Shown in pieces: positions 25,300 through 35,745 of a DNA stretch of 64,000 nucleotides. Origin of the DNA: an uncultured Bacteroidales bacterium. Its GTDB lineage: Bacteria > Bacteroidota > Bacteroidia > Bacteroidales > WCHB1-69. The notes below the pieces were generated by a model. The model was not told the DNA's origin, did no database searches, and was given only the letters and a program-made list of their open reading frames with translations. Position numbers and translations under genes: made by a program. Positions within the stretch are counted from its first letter, which is position 1; the number at the start of each line of letters is the position of its first letter. The stretch covers positions 22,222 through 86,221 of the forward strand of contig ONHS01000007.1 in assembly GCA_900317715.1 (NCBI GenBank). Direction: 5' to 3'.

Positions 25300-28200
25300 A
25301 TGAAAAAAATTCTATGTTTTATTGCGATTGCGATAATAGGTCTGACATATGTTGTCGCGCAACAAACCGTTACGCTGACGTTTACGGGGCGGGGCCAGAA
25401 CAACGCATATGTGCGTCTTGACCATGTGACAATTGAAAATCTTACACGCAACTGGTCGGAGACCATCTGGTTTCCCGACACGGTTTACACACTCACCGTC
25501 GGAACAGGTGTGGAGGAACATCTTCTGAACGGCGGAATGCAAGTGATGCCCAATCCTTTTAATGGGAAAACACAAGTCAATGTACATTCTGTCAAAGACG
25601 AAAAGGCTGTCATTACAGTGGTCGATATTAATGGCAGGAAATGCGCCGAATATGACGGTATTATGTCCGAAGGAGACAACTATTTTGAGATACAGCTCAC
25701 GACGCCGCAAACATACATTCTCTCCGTACAGACTAAAGATGGGATGCAACGCGTGAAGATGGTGAACGCGGGGCGCGCAGCCGCCAATCGGATAGAGTCG
25801 TTAGGAGGTGGAACTCATTCTGCTATAATTAGCCTGAAGGGCACCTCCTCTCATGAATTTGAACTTGGAGATGAAATGCAATATCAAGGATATTCGCTCT
25901 ATTTTGACAGTTCACTGACAAGCGCTCCCGTGACTCAAAGCCAATCCATGGATGAAGAAATCACGTTGGTGTTTGATGTGCCCAACCTCACAAATCTTAA
26001 CTCATGCGAAGCGGCACTAATATTGCAGAATGAGACGGGCTTCGGCAATCGCATAACGCAAATCTATGACCATGAAGGGAACAGCTATCAAGTGGTTCAG
26101 ATTGGCGACCAATGCTGGATGAAAGAGAATCTACGGACCACCACCTCGCCAAGTACGGGACTAACTATGGTGGAAAATCCAGCTGGAAACAGTACGACAG
26201 CTGAACGGCGCGCCTACTATTACAACAATCACATCAGTAACTCAGACAACGGTTATGGACTCTTGTATAACTGGAATGCTGCCATGGACACCATCGATGC
26301 GCCCATGATTCGGGGGCTTCGGAGAGGTATTTGTCCGGAAGGCTGGCATGTTCCGAAAAAGGAAGAATGGGGTATCCTAAGCAATTATGCGTATAATCAC
26401 TACCACGAAACGTGGACAAGCAGCGGGGGATATACTTGTAGTGGATATGGCAAAGCTTTGGCCGCCGATCTGGATTGGCAAGCAAATAATCCTTCTTACT
26501 GCAATCTCGCTAACGATCTTACGTCAAACAATTCCAGCGGTTTTTCGGCACTTCCAGCCGGATATAACAATGGTTCAACATTTTATAGCAAGTATTTCAC
26601 TTCGGAATTTTGGACTTCTTCTGTCGGTTTCAACAACACCAATACAGTGACTGGTTATCACTACAGTTCGTTGTCATACAGTGGTTTGTCAACCCCTACT
26701 TCTGGCTCTTATTATGGTGAACCTGTCCGCTGTGTTCGGAACGGTGAAACCTATTTGTTACACTTTAATGCCAATGGGGGTAGCGGTGTGATGGAAGATG
26801 AGATTTTCCTTGTCGGGGTTGCCGATTACATTGCTGAATGCAGGTTCACACGCAATCAGTATGAATGCAATGGATGGAACACCCAGCCCGACGGAAGCGG
26901 CACGGCATACACGCTTGACGAATACATCGAACTGTCCGCTGACATGACTTTGTATGCGCAATGGGGAGCTGCATACACGCTCACCTTTGACGCAAATGGG
27001 GGAACCGGAGGAATGAACCCTCAAATTTTTGTCGAGGGGCTTTCCAATCCACAAACCATCTCTCCCAATGTCTTTAACAAGGCTTTATTCCTGTTCGATC
27101 ATTGGAACACGAATGCTGCAGGAACCGGGATTTCTTACGGGAATGGAGATTCCATAACCTTAACGCAGGATATGACCCTCTATGCCCAATGGAGAGCGGC
27201 TACCACGGATGCAGAGAAGGATCTCACTTCCTGTACAGTGGTCGCTGTCCAAGCGAATGAGATCCAAAATGGTTCACGCATCACGGCCGTGAAAGACCAC
27301 CAGAACAACAGCTATCAAGTGGTGCAAATCGGGAGCCAGTGTTGGCTGAAGGAGAACATGCGGGCCACCACATCGCCAAGTACAGGCTCGAATATCGTGG
27401 AGTTGCCGTACAGCACTTACACCTACTCCGGCAAAAAGGCATACTACTATCACGATGACACCACAAGTGCAGGCAATGGCTACGGGCTTTACTACAACTG
27501 GAACGCCGCCCTTGACACTTTCAATACAGCATACGGTGAGTTGTCCTCCTCCCAAGATCCCTCCACTTACGTAAACTTATGCGTGGACGGCTACCGGCGG
27601 GGCATTTGTCCTGAAGGCTGGCACGTGCCCTCCTACGGAGAGTATAATCAACTTATCTATTATGTAGCCATTGAACTTGATATGGATAGAAATCAGATTG
27701 GCAGTTTTGATGTCGCCGAAGTATTGTCTGCCCCTGTCGATTGGGATTATTATTCCACATCCAGTATGATTACTAATGCTACAGGCTTTTCCTGGCTTCC
27801 CACAAGCGACCCAAGAGGATACTGGGGGGCTTTTTGGACATCTACCCAAGGTATTACCAATAATCAAAGTAATTCATGTGCGTGGATAGCTTACAATAAT
27901 TTTTCTTATAGTAGTGCTTGGTATGGCTATTTTCATGGGAGTCAACCCGTGCGATGCGTCCGAGACTATTCTATTGTTCAGAATCTTAATGACGGGCAAC
28001 CCTGTGTGGATGCGACCACAGTGATGGACTATGACAGCAATGTTTACAACACCGTTCAGATTGGCAGCCAATGCTGGCTGAAAGAGAATCTTCGATCCAC
28101 GCACTATGCAGACGGTTCCCCCATTCTCAATGTGGACACCATCCCTTACGACTATAGCAGTTGGGAAACTTCCTATTCAAAGAGCGGATACTATCATCGC

Positions 28201-30855
28201 TCCCCCAATTTCAGCGAGGACACCATTGGTTTGAGCTATTTGTGGAATACGGCCATCCGTTCTTCCGGTGTGCCGAATTCGAATGTGCCTATACAAGGTG
28301 TTTGTCCGCAAGGCTGGCATTTGCCTAATGTGAGCGAGTGGCAGCAATTGGACAGTTATCTTCGTAGGCAGTGTGCTTATACCAACAATGGATACCTTGA
28401 CCTCACCTCCACCGATTTTGCTGCCGTCTTGACTCCGAGTTACCATTATAATAGCGAGAACACCTCGTCTTTGAACACATGTTTTTGGGCTTCAAACATG
28501 GTGTCAGGCAGATGTTATTACTACGGCGATGAGTTACTTTACTTCACAAAAGGTGCTATATCTAATCAATTCAACTATGTCCGTTGCATTCAAGGGGATG
28601 GAATTGATTTGGCCATGGTCGCAACCGCACCCGTTGACAGTGTGGACTACACCTCCGCCATTTGCGGTGGCAACGTGTTGTCGGACGGCGGGGCAACGGT
28701 AACTTCCCGTGGCCTATGTTGGAGTACTTCGCCCAACCCAACTGTGGCGGATAGCAATGTGATTCTTGGAACGGGAACAGGTTCTTTCACCAGCCATCTG
28801 ACAGGGCTGACGGCCAACACATTGTATTATATAAGGGCTTTTGCCACCAACGCGGCCGGCACTGCATACGGAGATGAGTTGACGTTTGTCACCACTTCCG
28901 GTGTTCCTTGTCCTGGAGCGGCCACTGTCACCGACATAGAGGGTAATGTCTATAACACCGTACAAATCGGTGAACAATGCTGGATGAAGGAGAATTTGCG
29001 GACCCGGCATTATGCGAACGGAAGTGCCATCCCATTAGCAGCAGGGAGTGTTAGTTCAACAATGGCAGCCTATTGCTTCTATCCCAATGATGATTCAACA
29101 AGGGTTGATATGTATGGCCTTTTATACAATTGGAAAGCCGTTATGGAGAACAGCAACTCCTCTAACTCAAATCCGAGTGGCATCCAAGGAGTATGTCCGA
29201 CGGGGTGGCATGTGCCGAGCGAATCCGAGTGGTCACAGCTCTTAAGCTATGTGAGTAGCCAAAGCGAGTATATCTGTGGCGGTGACTCTACACAGATTGC
29301 CAAGGCATTGGCTTCCAAATATGGATGGGGTAACTATACTTGTGATTCTGAACAATACAGTTGCTGTGAGGTGAGAGAGAACAGCAATTTGAATAATGCC
29401 ACAGGCTTTTCTGCACTTCCGGCACGTTCAACTTCCTCTAACTACTATGATGGTGGGAATTTTTGGAGTTGCACAGAGAATTCCAGCTACTATTCCTATC
29501 CCTATAGTATTCAATTGAGGAATTATTACTCTTATGTATCTGTAGAGATCAGCAGCAAAGGTTATGGATTTTCCCTCCGCTGCCTCCGTGACAATGGAGC
29601 CCCTCATGTTTCAACTACGCCTGTCAACAATATCATAGATACAAGTGCTCTGTCGGGCGGGATTGTGGTATCGGAAGGTTTGTCTGCGGTAACCGCACGT
29701 GGTGTCTGTTGGAGCACCCACCCGCACCCAACCATTGCCGACAGCCACACTAATGACGGTGTGGGGGCAGGCAGTTTCACAAGCACATTGAGCAACCTCA
29801 CCGACCACACCATTTATTATGTTAGAGCATACGCCATTAATAATGAAGGAGTGGGCTATGGTGAAGAACTCTCGTTCACCACATTAGGGCTTTACGCAGT
29901 CAGCACCGGCGTTTCAAACCCCACGCAAACATCCGCTATCTTGACTGGTGAGATTGTCAATCCGCTCAACACGCCTATAGTATCCAAAGGCTTTGATTGG
30001 AAGTTAACCAACGGAGGGGCCTACACCACAGTAACGGTCACGGGAGACACCTTGACATACGCACTTTCAGGATTAACGTCCAACACTTCTTACACATACC
30101 GTGCATTTGTCACAACATCTACAGAAACCCGATACAGTGAGGAATGGGAATTTTACACCATCCCCGAAGGCGATGCGCTTCCATGTCCAGGAACACCCAC
30201 TGTGACCGACATTGACGGGAACGTCTATAATACGGTACAGATTGGCAACCAGTGTTGGATGAAAGAGAACCTGCGTACCGCACGCTACAGCGACGGCACC
30301 AGCATCCCTTTGGGCAGCGATTCGAGCACCACTACAGGTTACCGATACGATTATACCAATTCTGCTATTCCATTCGAACAGCGGGGCTACCTTTACAATT
30401 GGAAGGCGGTGATGCGCAACTCAATTAGTAGTGAAACTAATCCGAGCGGAGTGCAAGGTATTTGTCCCACGGGCTGGCATGTGCCGAGCGATGCAGAATG
30501 GGCACAACTCACGGATTATGTAGGCAGCCAAAATGCATATAGGTGCGGCGGCAGTTCTTATTATATTGCCAAGGCATTGGCATCCAATACGGGTTGGACT
30601 ACGTATAGCGGAACCTGTGCGGTAGGCAACAATCAGAGCACCAACAACGCCACCAGTTTCGGTGCGTTGCCAGCGGGCAACTACAACAACAACTTTGGCT
30701 ACTACTTCAGCGGCGACTACGCCCCCTTCTGGAGTGCTACGGAGGCTTCCAGTGGTACCGCTTGGAACCGCTACCTGAACTACAATGGCGTCAGCGTGTC
30801 CCGCTACGGTATCATCAAGAGCTTCGGTTATTCCGTCCGCTGCCTCCGCGACTAG
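25300..30855 (+). CDS. giant FISUMP/InlB-repeat surface protein
   Basis: The 1851-residue product has a signal peptide (MKKILCFIAIAIIGLTYVVA). About 77-157 is a fold like a T9SS type A tail (VMPNPFNGKTQVNV, VVDINGRKCAEYDG), unusually at the N-terminus. Five FISUMP domains start near residues 250, 655, 901, 1207 and 1630, each with the core VQIGxQCWxKENxR and a GWHVP or GWHLP motif. Two Listeria-Bacteroides repeats (485-632, YTLTFDANGGTGGMNP) and three Fn3-like modules (1107-1197, 1435-1528, 1529-1622) lie between them. It ends with a FISUMP domain (SVRCLRD), with no C-terminal sorting tail. An adhesin or matrix role is plausible but unproven. Confidence 0.85.
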   Translation: MKKILCFIAIAIIGLTYVVAQQTVTLTFTGRGQNNAYVRLDHVTIENLTRNWSETIWFPDTVYTLTVGTGVEEHLLNGGMQVMPNPFNGKTQVNVHSVKDEKAVITVVDINGRKCAEYDGIMSEGDNYFEIQLTTPQTYILSVQTKDGMQRVKMVNAGRAAANRIESLGGGTHSAIISLKGTSSHEFELGDEMQYQGYSLYFDSSLTSAPVTQSQSMDEEITLVFDVPNLTNLNSCEAALILQNETGFGNRITQIYDHEGNSYQVVQIGDQCWMKENLRTTTSPSTGLTMVENPAGNSTTAERRAYYYNNHISNSDNGYGLLYNWNAAMDTIDAPMIRGLRRGICPEGWHVPKKEEWGILSNYAYNHYHETWTSSGGYTCSGYGKALAADLDWQANNPSYCNLANDLTSNNSSGFSALPAGYNNGSTFYSKYFTSEFWTSSVGFNNTNTVTGYHYSSLSYSGLSTPTSGSYYGEPVRCVRNGETYLLHFNANGGSGVMEDEIFLVGVADYIAECRFTRNQYECNGWNTQPDGSGTAYTLDEYIELSADMTLYAQWGAAYTLTFDANGGTGGMNPQIFVEGLSNPQTISPNVFNKALFLFDHWNTNAAGTGISYGNGDSITLTQDMTLYAQWRAATTDAEKDLTSCTVVAVQANEIQNGSRITAVKDHQNNSYQVVQIGSQCWLKENMRATTSPSTGSNIVELPYSTYTYSGKKAYYYHDDTTSAGNGYGLYYNWNAALDTFNTAYGELSSSQDPSTYVNLCVDGYRRGICPEGWHVPSYGEYNQLIYYVAIELDMDRNQIGSFDVAEVLSAPVDWDYYSTSSMITNATGFSWLPTSDPRGYWGAFWTSTQGITNNQSNSCAWIAYNNFSYSSAWYGYFHGSQPVRCVRDYSIVQNLNDGQPCVDATTVMDYDSNVYNTVQIGSQCWLKENLRSTHYADGSPILNVDTIPYDYSSWETSYSKSGYYHRSPNFSEDTIGLSYLWNTAIRSSGVPNSNVPIQGVCPQGWHLPNVSEWQQLDSYLRRQCAYTNNGYLDLTSTDFAAVLTPSYHYNSENTSSLNTCFWASNMVSGRCYYYGDELLYFTKGAISNQFNYVRCIQGDGIDLAMVATAPVDSVDYTSAICGGNVLSDGGATVTSRGLCWSTSPNPTVADSNVILGTGTGSFTSHLTGLTANTLYYIRAFATNAAGTAYGDELTFVTTSGVPCPGAATVTDIEGNVYNTVQIGEQCWMKENLRTRHYANGSAIPLAAGSVSSTMAAYCFYPNDDSTRVDMYGLLYNWKAVMENSNSSNSNPSGIQGVCPTGWHVPSESEWSQLLSYVSSQSEYICGGDSTQIAKALASKYGWGNYTCDSEQYSCCEVRENSNLNNATGFSALPARSTSSNYYDGGNFWSCTENSSYYSYPYSIQLRNYYSYVSVEISSKGYGFSLRCLRDNGAPHVSTTPVNNIIDTSALSGGIVVSEGLSAVTARGVCWSTHPHPTIADSHTNDGVGAGSFTSTLSNLTDHTIYYVRAYAINNEGVGYGEELSFTTLGLYAVSTGVSNPTQTSAILTGEIVNPLNTPIVSKGFDWKLTNGGAYTTVTVTGDTLTYALSGLTSNTSYTYRAFVTTSTETRYSEEWEFYTIPEGDALPCPGTPTVTDIDGNVYNTVQIGNQCWMKENLRTARYSDGTSIPLGSDSSTTTGYRYDYTNSAIPFEQRGYLYNWKAVMRNSISSETNPSGVQGICPTGWHVPSDAEWAQLTDYVGSQNAYRCGGSSYYIAKALASNTGWTTYSGTCAVGNNQSTNNATSFGALPAGNYNNNFGYYFSGDYAPFWSATEASSGTAWNRYLNYNGVSVSRYGIIKSFGYSVRCLRD

Positions 30856-30945
30856 TCAATTCAGAATTCAGAATTAAAAATCAAGAATTTAGGATACGAT
30901 CCCCATCATTCTGCATTCTTAATTCTACATTCTGCATTAACCAAA

Positions 30946-30979
30946 GGGCGTGGCCAGTGCGGTCGCGCCCGTTTTTTTC
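30946..30979 (+). terminator. rho-independent terminator of the FISUMP gene
   Basis: GGGCGTGGCC pairs with GGTCGCGCCC around AGTGC, followed by GT7. The core GGCCANTGCGGTCGCGCC is also used by the terminator at 57598. Confidence 0.88.
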
Positions 30980-31002
30980 ATAGAATAACGGTCAACCGAC
31001 AT

Positions 31003-31033
31003 TGTAGAGACGCGCCATGGCACGTCTCTACAG
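31003..31033. repeat. family A palindrome
   Basis: TGTAGAGACG-CGCCATGGCA-CGTCTCTACA, near-perfect palindrome. Confidence 0.85.
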
Positions 31034-31058
31034 GGACGCGAAAAATATATTATAACGA

Positions 31059-31088
31059 CGTAGAGGCGAACAATCATTCGCCCCTACA
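31059..31088. repeat. family A palindrome, diverged
   Basis: GTAGAGGCGAA and TTCGCCCCTAC pair around CAATCA; a variant of the GTAGAGACG palindrome. Confidence 0.75.
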
Positions 31089-31210
31089 ATTTTTCATCAT
31101 CCCTTCATTGCATCATCCCATCATCGTATCCTCTCATCATCCCATCATCCCATCATCCTCTCATCCTTTCATCGTATCCTCTCATCATCTCATCATCTCA
31201 TCATCGCCCC
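31089..31210. repeat. TCATCATC / ATCATCG repeat tract
   Basis: Short degenerate units rich in CATC; read on the minus strand they give GATGA units with frequent TGA and ATG. Confidence 0.7.
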
Positions 31211-31225
31211 TTCATCGCCTCCTCC

Positions 31226-32417
<1,192 letters not shown>

Positions 32418-32442
32418 CTATTAACCTAAACCGATTCATAAA

Positions 32443-33576
32443 ATGCAAATTACAACAGTAGCATTGGCTGTGTTGATACTATTTGGTGTTGTAACTCTCA
32501 TTCAGTTAGTCTATTACTACATCATATACGGCCGTTTTGCCTTCTTTCGGAAAAAGAATCCGCTCGGGTTCCGCGACATTCCCGTATCCGTGGTGGTCGT
32601 GGTGCGTGACGATGCTTCCCAACTCTTGCAGACCCTACCCTATCTTCTTGAGCAACAGTACTCTTTCTTCGAAATCGTGGTGGTAAACGACCGTTCCCGC
32701 GACGAACATTCCCTGCTGGCCATTCAAGAATACAAGGAGCGCTATCCGAATATCAAAATCGTGGATTTGAGCACGGCGGTTTCCACCAGTCGCGGCAAAA
32801 AAATGGCCATTTCGATGGGTATCAAGTGTGCCACCTACGACCATATCCTGCTCACCTCGCCGAACTGCAAGCCCGCCTCCAAGCTGTGGCTGTCGCAAAT
32901 GGCGCAGAATTTCCAATTCCAACACAAGATCGTGCTGGGTTACAATACGTTCGACAAGAAAAAAGGACCGTACAGTCACTTCCTTCACTACGACAACCTC
33001 ATCAATGCCGTGCAGTATTTTTCGCACGCGTTGCTGCACACCACCTACCGCGGCGACCTCAACAACGTGGCTTTCGTGCGCCCGCTCTTCTACCAGCAGA
33101 AGGGCTTTATCGCCTACAACCACCTGCTCTACGGCGAGGAGGACATCTTCATCCATCGTGCTTCCAACAAGAACAACACCACCATCGAGTTCTCCCCCGA
33201 CGCCGCCACGATCCGCCAACACACGCCCCAATACCGCTATTGGCGGCTGCATAAAGTGAGCCTATTCTTCACCAGAAAATACAACTCCTTCAAAAACAGA
33301 TGTTTGTTAAGCCTTTATGAACTCACCAACCTGCTGTTCTACGTCTGTCTCACCCTCTCCATATTGGCATCTCTGCATCAACCTATCGCCCTCTACATCA
33401 CGTTGGGCATCGCCTTGGTACGCATCATCAGCCTATACGTTGTCATGGGCGTTTCCGCAAAAAAACTGCAGGAAAAACAAATAATTCCGTATTTTCTGTT
33501 CTACGATATACTATTTTCACTGCTGAATCCGTTATATTGGTTATCAGCTAAATTAAACCACAAAAAAATAGCGTAA
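32443..33576 (+). CDS. membrane-bound family 2 glycosyltransferase
   Basis: A 377-residue protein with an N-terminal membrane helix (TTVALAVLILFGVVTLIQLVYYY is the hydrophobic stretch, residues 4-26), a GT-A domain (VSVVVVVRDDASQLLQTLP, then EIVVVNDRSRDEHS) and three C-terminal helices (about 295-360). The acidic GEEDIFIH segment resembles the catalytic ED region of GT2 enzymes. It probably adds sugars to a lipid-linked or envelope glycan. Its stop codon shares a base with the start of the sigma factor gene (TAATG). Confidence 0.82.
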   Translation: MQITTVALAVLILFGVVTLIQLVYYYIIYGRFAFFRKKNPLGFRDIPVSVVVVVRDDASQLLQTLPYLLEQQYSFFEIVVVNDRSRDEHSLLAIQEYKERYPNIKIVDLSTAVSTSRGKKMAISMGIKCATYDHILLTSPNCKPASKLWLSQMAQNFQFQHKIVLGYNTFDKKKGPYSHFLHYDNLINAVQYFSHALLHTTYRGDLNNVAFVRPLFYQQKGFIAYNHLLYGEEDIFIHRASNKNNTTIEFSPDAATIRQHTPQYRYWRLHKVSLFFTRKYNSFKNRCLLSLYELTNLLFYVCLTLSILASLHQPIALYITLGIALVRIISLYVVMGVSAKKLQEKQIIPYFLFYDILFSLLNPLYWLSAKLNHKKIA

Positions 33577-34187
33577 TGATCACTACGACCTGTACCACCG
33601 ACAAGGCCAAACGCGACTACCAGCTGCTGCGTAAAGCATTGGATCACAATGATCAACAAGCTTACGCTGAACTGATGCATCTCTATCGGGACAGCATCTA
33701 TTATATGTTGATTCGCATGGTGAAGAACAAAGACGATGCCGAGGATTTGACGTTGATGACCTTCGGCAAGGCGTTCCGTTATTTGGACAAATACACCCCA
33801 CAATACGCTTTCTCTACATGGCTTTACCGCATTGCGCTGAACAACAGCATCGACTTCCTGCGCGTGAAAAACAACATGCCGCAATATTTCGAAGAGGATC
33901 TCTACACCACCAGCACCACTTCCATCATCGACCAAAGCGAGGACAATCTGCAACGAACTCCCGAAGAGGAGATCATCGACAAACAGCGGTTGCAATTGCT
34001 GCGCGCCGCTGTATCGCAACTGCCCGACAAGTATCGGAAAGTCATTGAATTACGCTATTACGAGGATTTGCCTTACGAAGACATCGCCGAACGTCTGGGT
34101 CTCACCCTTTCCAACGTGAAAATCCAGATCATGCGCGCCAAGCAAATGCTCTCCGAATTGATGCGTCCCATGCGCAACGCGATGTAA
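33576..34187 (+). CDS. ECF-type RNA polymerase sigma factor
   Basis: A 203-residue sigma-70 family protein. Region 2 is YYMLIRMVKNKDDAEDLTLM with the core-binding helix, and region 4 is LPDKYRKVIELRYYEDLPYE followed by the HTH DIAERLGLTLSNVKIQIMRA. There is no neighbouring anti-sigma gene. Translational coupling to the glycosyltransferase is conserved-looking and suggests envelope-related control; targets are unknown. No clear terminator follows. Confidence 0.9.
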   Translation: MITTTCTTDKAKRDYQLLRKALDHNDQQAYAELMHLYRDSIYYMLIRMVKNKDDAEDLTLMTFGKAFRYLDKYTPQYAFSTWLYRIALNNSIDFLRVKNNMPQYFEEDLYTTSTTSIIDQSEDNLQRTPEEEIIDKQRLQLLRAAVSQLPDKYRKVIELRYYEDLPYEDIAERLGLTLSNVKIQIMRAKQMLSELMRPMRNAM

Positions 34188-34300
34188 TTTTTCCGACTTT
34201 TTTCCAAACTTCTCTCCCTGCCACAAGCCCTTATTTGCTATATTTTTCCCTTGTAAAAGTCTAAAAATCAGTCAAAAGAACTTTTACACACTGTTTATAT

Positions 34301-34340
34301 TGCGGTAAAAATAACGACAATATGCGGTAAAAATTGCGAC
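34301..34340. promoter_or_regulatory. direct repeat, putative operator of the HTH gene
   Basis: TGCGGTAAAAATAACGAC (34301-34318) and TGCGGTAAAAATTGCGAC (34323-34340) differ at two positions and are spaced 22 bp start to start, two helical turns. They lie 78 bp before the ATG of the HTH gene. Confidence 0.65.
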
Positions 34341-34417
34341 TATTTAAAAAATATCGTATTAATTTATTTTTCAATTTTGCATATTCATTAACTGATTTAC
34401 AAACCAGATGATGTGCA

Positions 34418-34687
34418 ATGGGTGATGATACAATAAAATTAATTTTTGATAAGGATGCCGAGCTTGAAAAAATCATCCACTTCGGCGACCTTATCAAAGA
34501 CAGATTATTTATGCAAGGGCGAAGCATCCGCTGGTTTGCATTGCAGATGAATTGCGATCGCAGCAATATGTATAAGTTATTGGCCCGCGCACATTTAGAC
34601 ACCAATTTCATCCTCCGTGCCTGCAAGATTCTGAACTACGACTTCTTCAAAGAAGCGTCGGAAATACTGCGTAAGGAAGGGTTGTAA
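34418..34687 (+). CDS. small HTH DNA-binding protein, paralogue 1
   Basis: An 89-residue protein with one helix-turn-helix of XRE-like type at about 33-62: GRSIRWFALQMNCDRSNMYK then LLARAHLDTNFI. The leading acidic segment and the FGDLIKDRL helix are shared with the paralogue at 34780. Such short HTH proteins occur widely in Bacteroidales as orphan regulators. Two near-identical 18-bp direct repeats lie upstream and may be its operator. It sits just before the sigma/TIR operon, and may regulate it. Confidence 0.75.
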   Translation: MGDDTIKLIFDKDAELEKIIHFGDLIKDRLFMQGRSIRWFALQMNCDRSNMYKLLARAHLDTNFILRACKILNYDFFKEASEILRKEGL

Positions 34688-34716
34688 GCGCTTTTCATTT
34701 TTTTACTACAGTTAAA

Positions 34717-34779
34717 AATTCACGTCCGTTGATAGATTTCCGATGTGTTTCGGCTCTTTATCTAAAACGGACGTGAATT
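34717..34779 (+). promoter_or_regulatory. long hairpin abutting the start codon of paralogue 2
   Basis: AATTCACGTCCGTT (34717-34730) pairs perfectly with AACGGACGTGAATT (34766-34779), and the ATG follows at once at 34780. The 35-nt loop can form a second stem (CCGA/TCGG, GATA/TATC). It could hide the start codon or act as a binding site for the HTH proteins. Confidence 0.75.
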
Positions 34780-35055
34780 ATGACGGATAACAATTTGATA
34801 AATATTGCGGATGAAAGTTATGACCCTTGCAATGAAATTCATTTGGGGAATATCATAAAGAAAAGATTGGAATATGACGGAAGAAGTATCAGGTGGTTCG
34901 CCGAACAAATGAACAGCGACCGCAGCAATATGTACAAATTGTTATCGCGCTCCCACTTGAGCACCGATTTCATCATCCGGGCATCCAAAATCATTGAACA
35001 CGACTTCTTCAAAGACATATCAGACATGCTCCATTTAGAGGATCCTCTCACCTAA
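34780..35055 (+). CDS. small HTH DNA-binding protein, paralogue 2
   Basis: A 91-residue paralogue of the preceding gene: the HTH GRSIRWFAEQMNSDRSNMYK and following LLSRSHLSTDFIIRASKI are nearly the same, while the N-terminal 20 residues differ. Tandem duplication is the likely origin. Its start is directly next to a 63-bp hairpin. It lies 135 bp before the sigma factor that heads the RyR/TIR/TPR operon. Confidence 0.75.
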   Translation: MTDNNLINIADESYDPCNEIHLGNIIKKRLEYDGRSIRWFAEQMNSDRSNMYKLLSRSHLSTDFIIRASKIIEHDFFKDISDMLHLEDPLT

Positions 35056-35133
35056 TTTTTCCCATACCAGCTTCTTGCCTCAAAAAATCAGAAGAAATTT
35101 CTTGAGACGACTTTTCACTTCGTTTTTTTTGTT

Positions 35134-35141
35134 TATTTTTG
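35134..35141 (+). promoter_or_regulatory. -7 box of the sigma/RyR/TIR/TPR/WYL operon
   Basis: TATTTTTG, 49 bp before the sigma factor ATG at 35191. An imperfect inverted repeat CTCAAAAAAT/ATTTCTTGAG (35079-35106) lies just upstream. Confidence 0.6.
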
Positions 35142-35190
35142 CAGCTACAAATCTGACGGTTTGCAGTGAGAATCATGTTATAAACCAAAT

Positions 35191-35745
35191 ATGACAGACA
35201 AAGAAATCATACAAGGGTTGATTGACCGGGACAATGACGTAACGGAGGAGTTTTTCTTCGTAAAATGCCGACCTTTGTTCCTCGACATCATCAAAAGGGT
35301 CTTCGACGATGAAGTGGATTACGATGAGTTTGTAAACGAGTTGTACCTCTATCTTATGGGAAACGATGCCGTCAAACTGCGGAATTTTGAATATCGGTGT
35401 TCTATTTATCAATGGCTGAAGATCCTCGCCATCCGTTTTTTCATCAAGAAACGAGACAATTTGAAAGAAAAAAGCGGTGACGAAGATATTTCTGAAACAT
35501 CGGAAGTCCAAATGGCTGACAATGTGGACACTTTAGCCAAATTGGATCTACTGCGTTTGTTTTCATTAATGCCCAACGACCGATATGGCCTTGTCATCAA
35601 AAAGCTCATGGTGGACGGCTGGGAACCTGAATTCCTGGCCAACGAGATGAACATCACGGTGGACAATCTGTACAATATCAAACGGCGTGCTATGGCTCAG
35701 TTGACCCAGGTCGCCCTAAACGACATTAGAGAATATGGAAAATAA
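35191..35745 (+). CDS. divergent sigma-70 family factor heading the TIR/RyR operon
   Basis: A 184-residue ECF-like sigma factor. The region 2 helix is DEFVNELYLYLMGNDAVKLR followed by YQWLKILAIRFFIKKRD. The region 4 HTH is EFLANEMNITVDNLYNIKRR. Its last 11 bp overlap the start of the anti-sigma/C39/RyR gene, so the two are translated together, as is common for a sigma and its anti-sigma. It probably drives this operon or a small regulon. Confidence 0.85.
   Translation: MTDKEIIQGLIDRDNDVTEEFFFVKCRPLFLDIIKRVFDDEVDYDEFVNELYLYLMGNDAVKLRNFEYRCSIYQWLKILAIRFFIKKRDNLKEKSGDEDISETSEVQMADNVDTLAKLDLLRLFSLMPNDRYGLVIKKLMVDGWEPEFLANEMNITVDNLYNIKRRAMAQLTQVALNDIREYGK

Larger units (their letters stand above)
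30856..31225. other. gene-free region between the FISUMP gene and tgt
   Basis: No gene is seen. The 370 bp hold AATTCAGAATTC-type repeats, a terminator (30946-30979), two family A palindromes (31003-31033 and 31059-31088) and a tract of TCATCATC/ATCATCG repeats up to the tgt stop. Confidence 0.7.

Noticed and set aside
35079..35106. Terminator after the second HTH gene (CTCAAAAAAT/ATTTCTTGAG)
   Set aside because: The stem is AT-rich with a mismatch and lacks a directly following T-run; an operator is equally likely.
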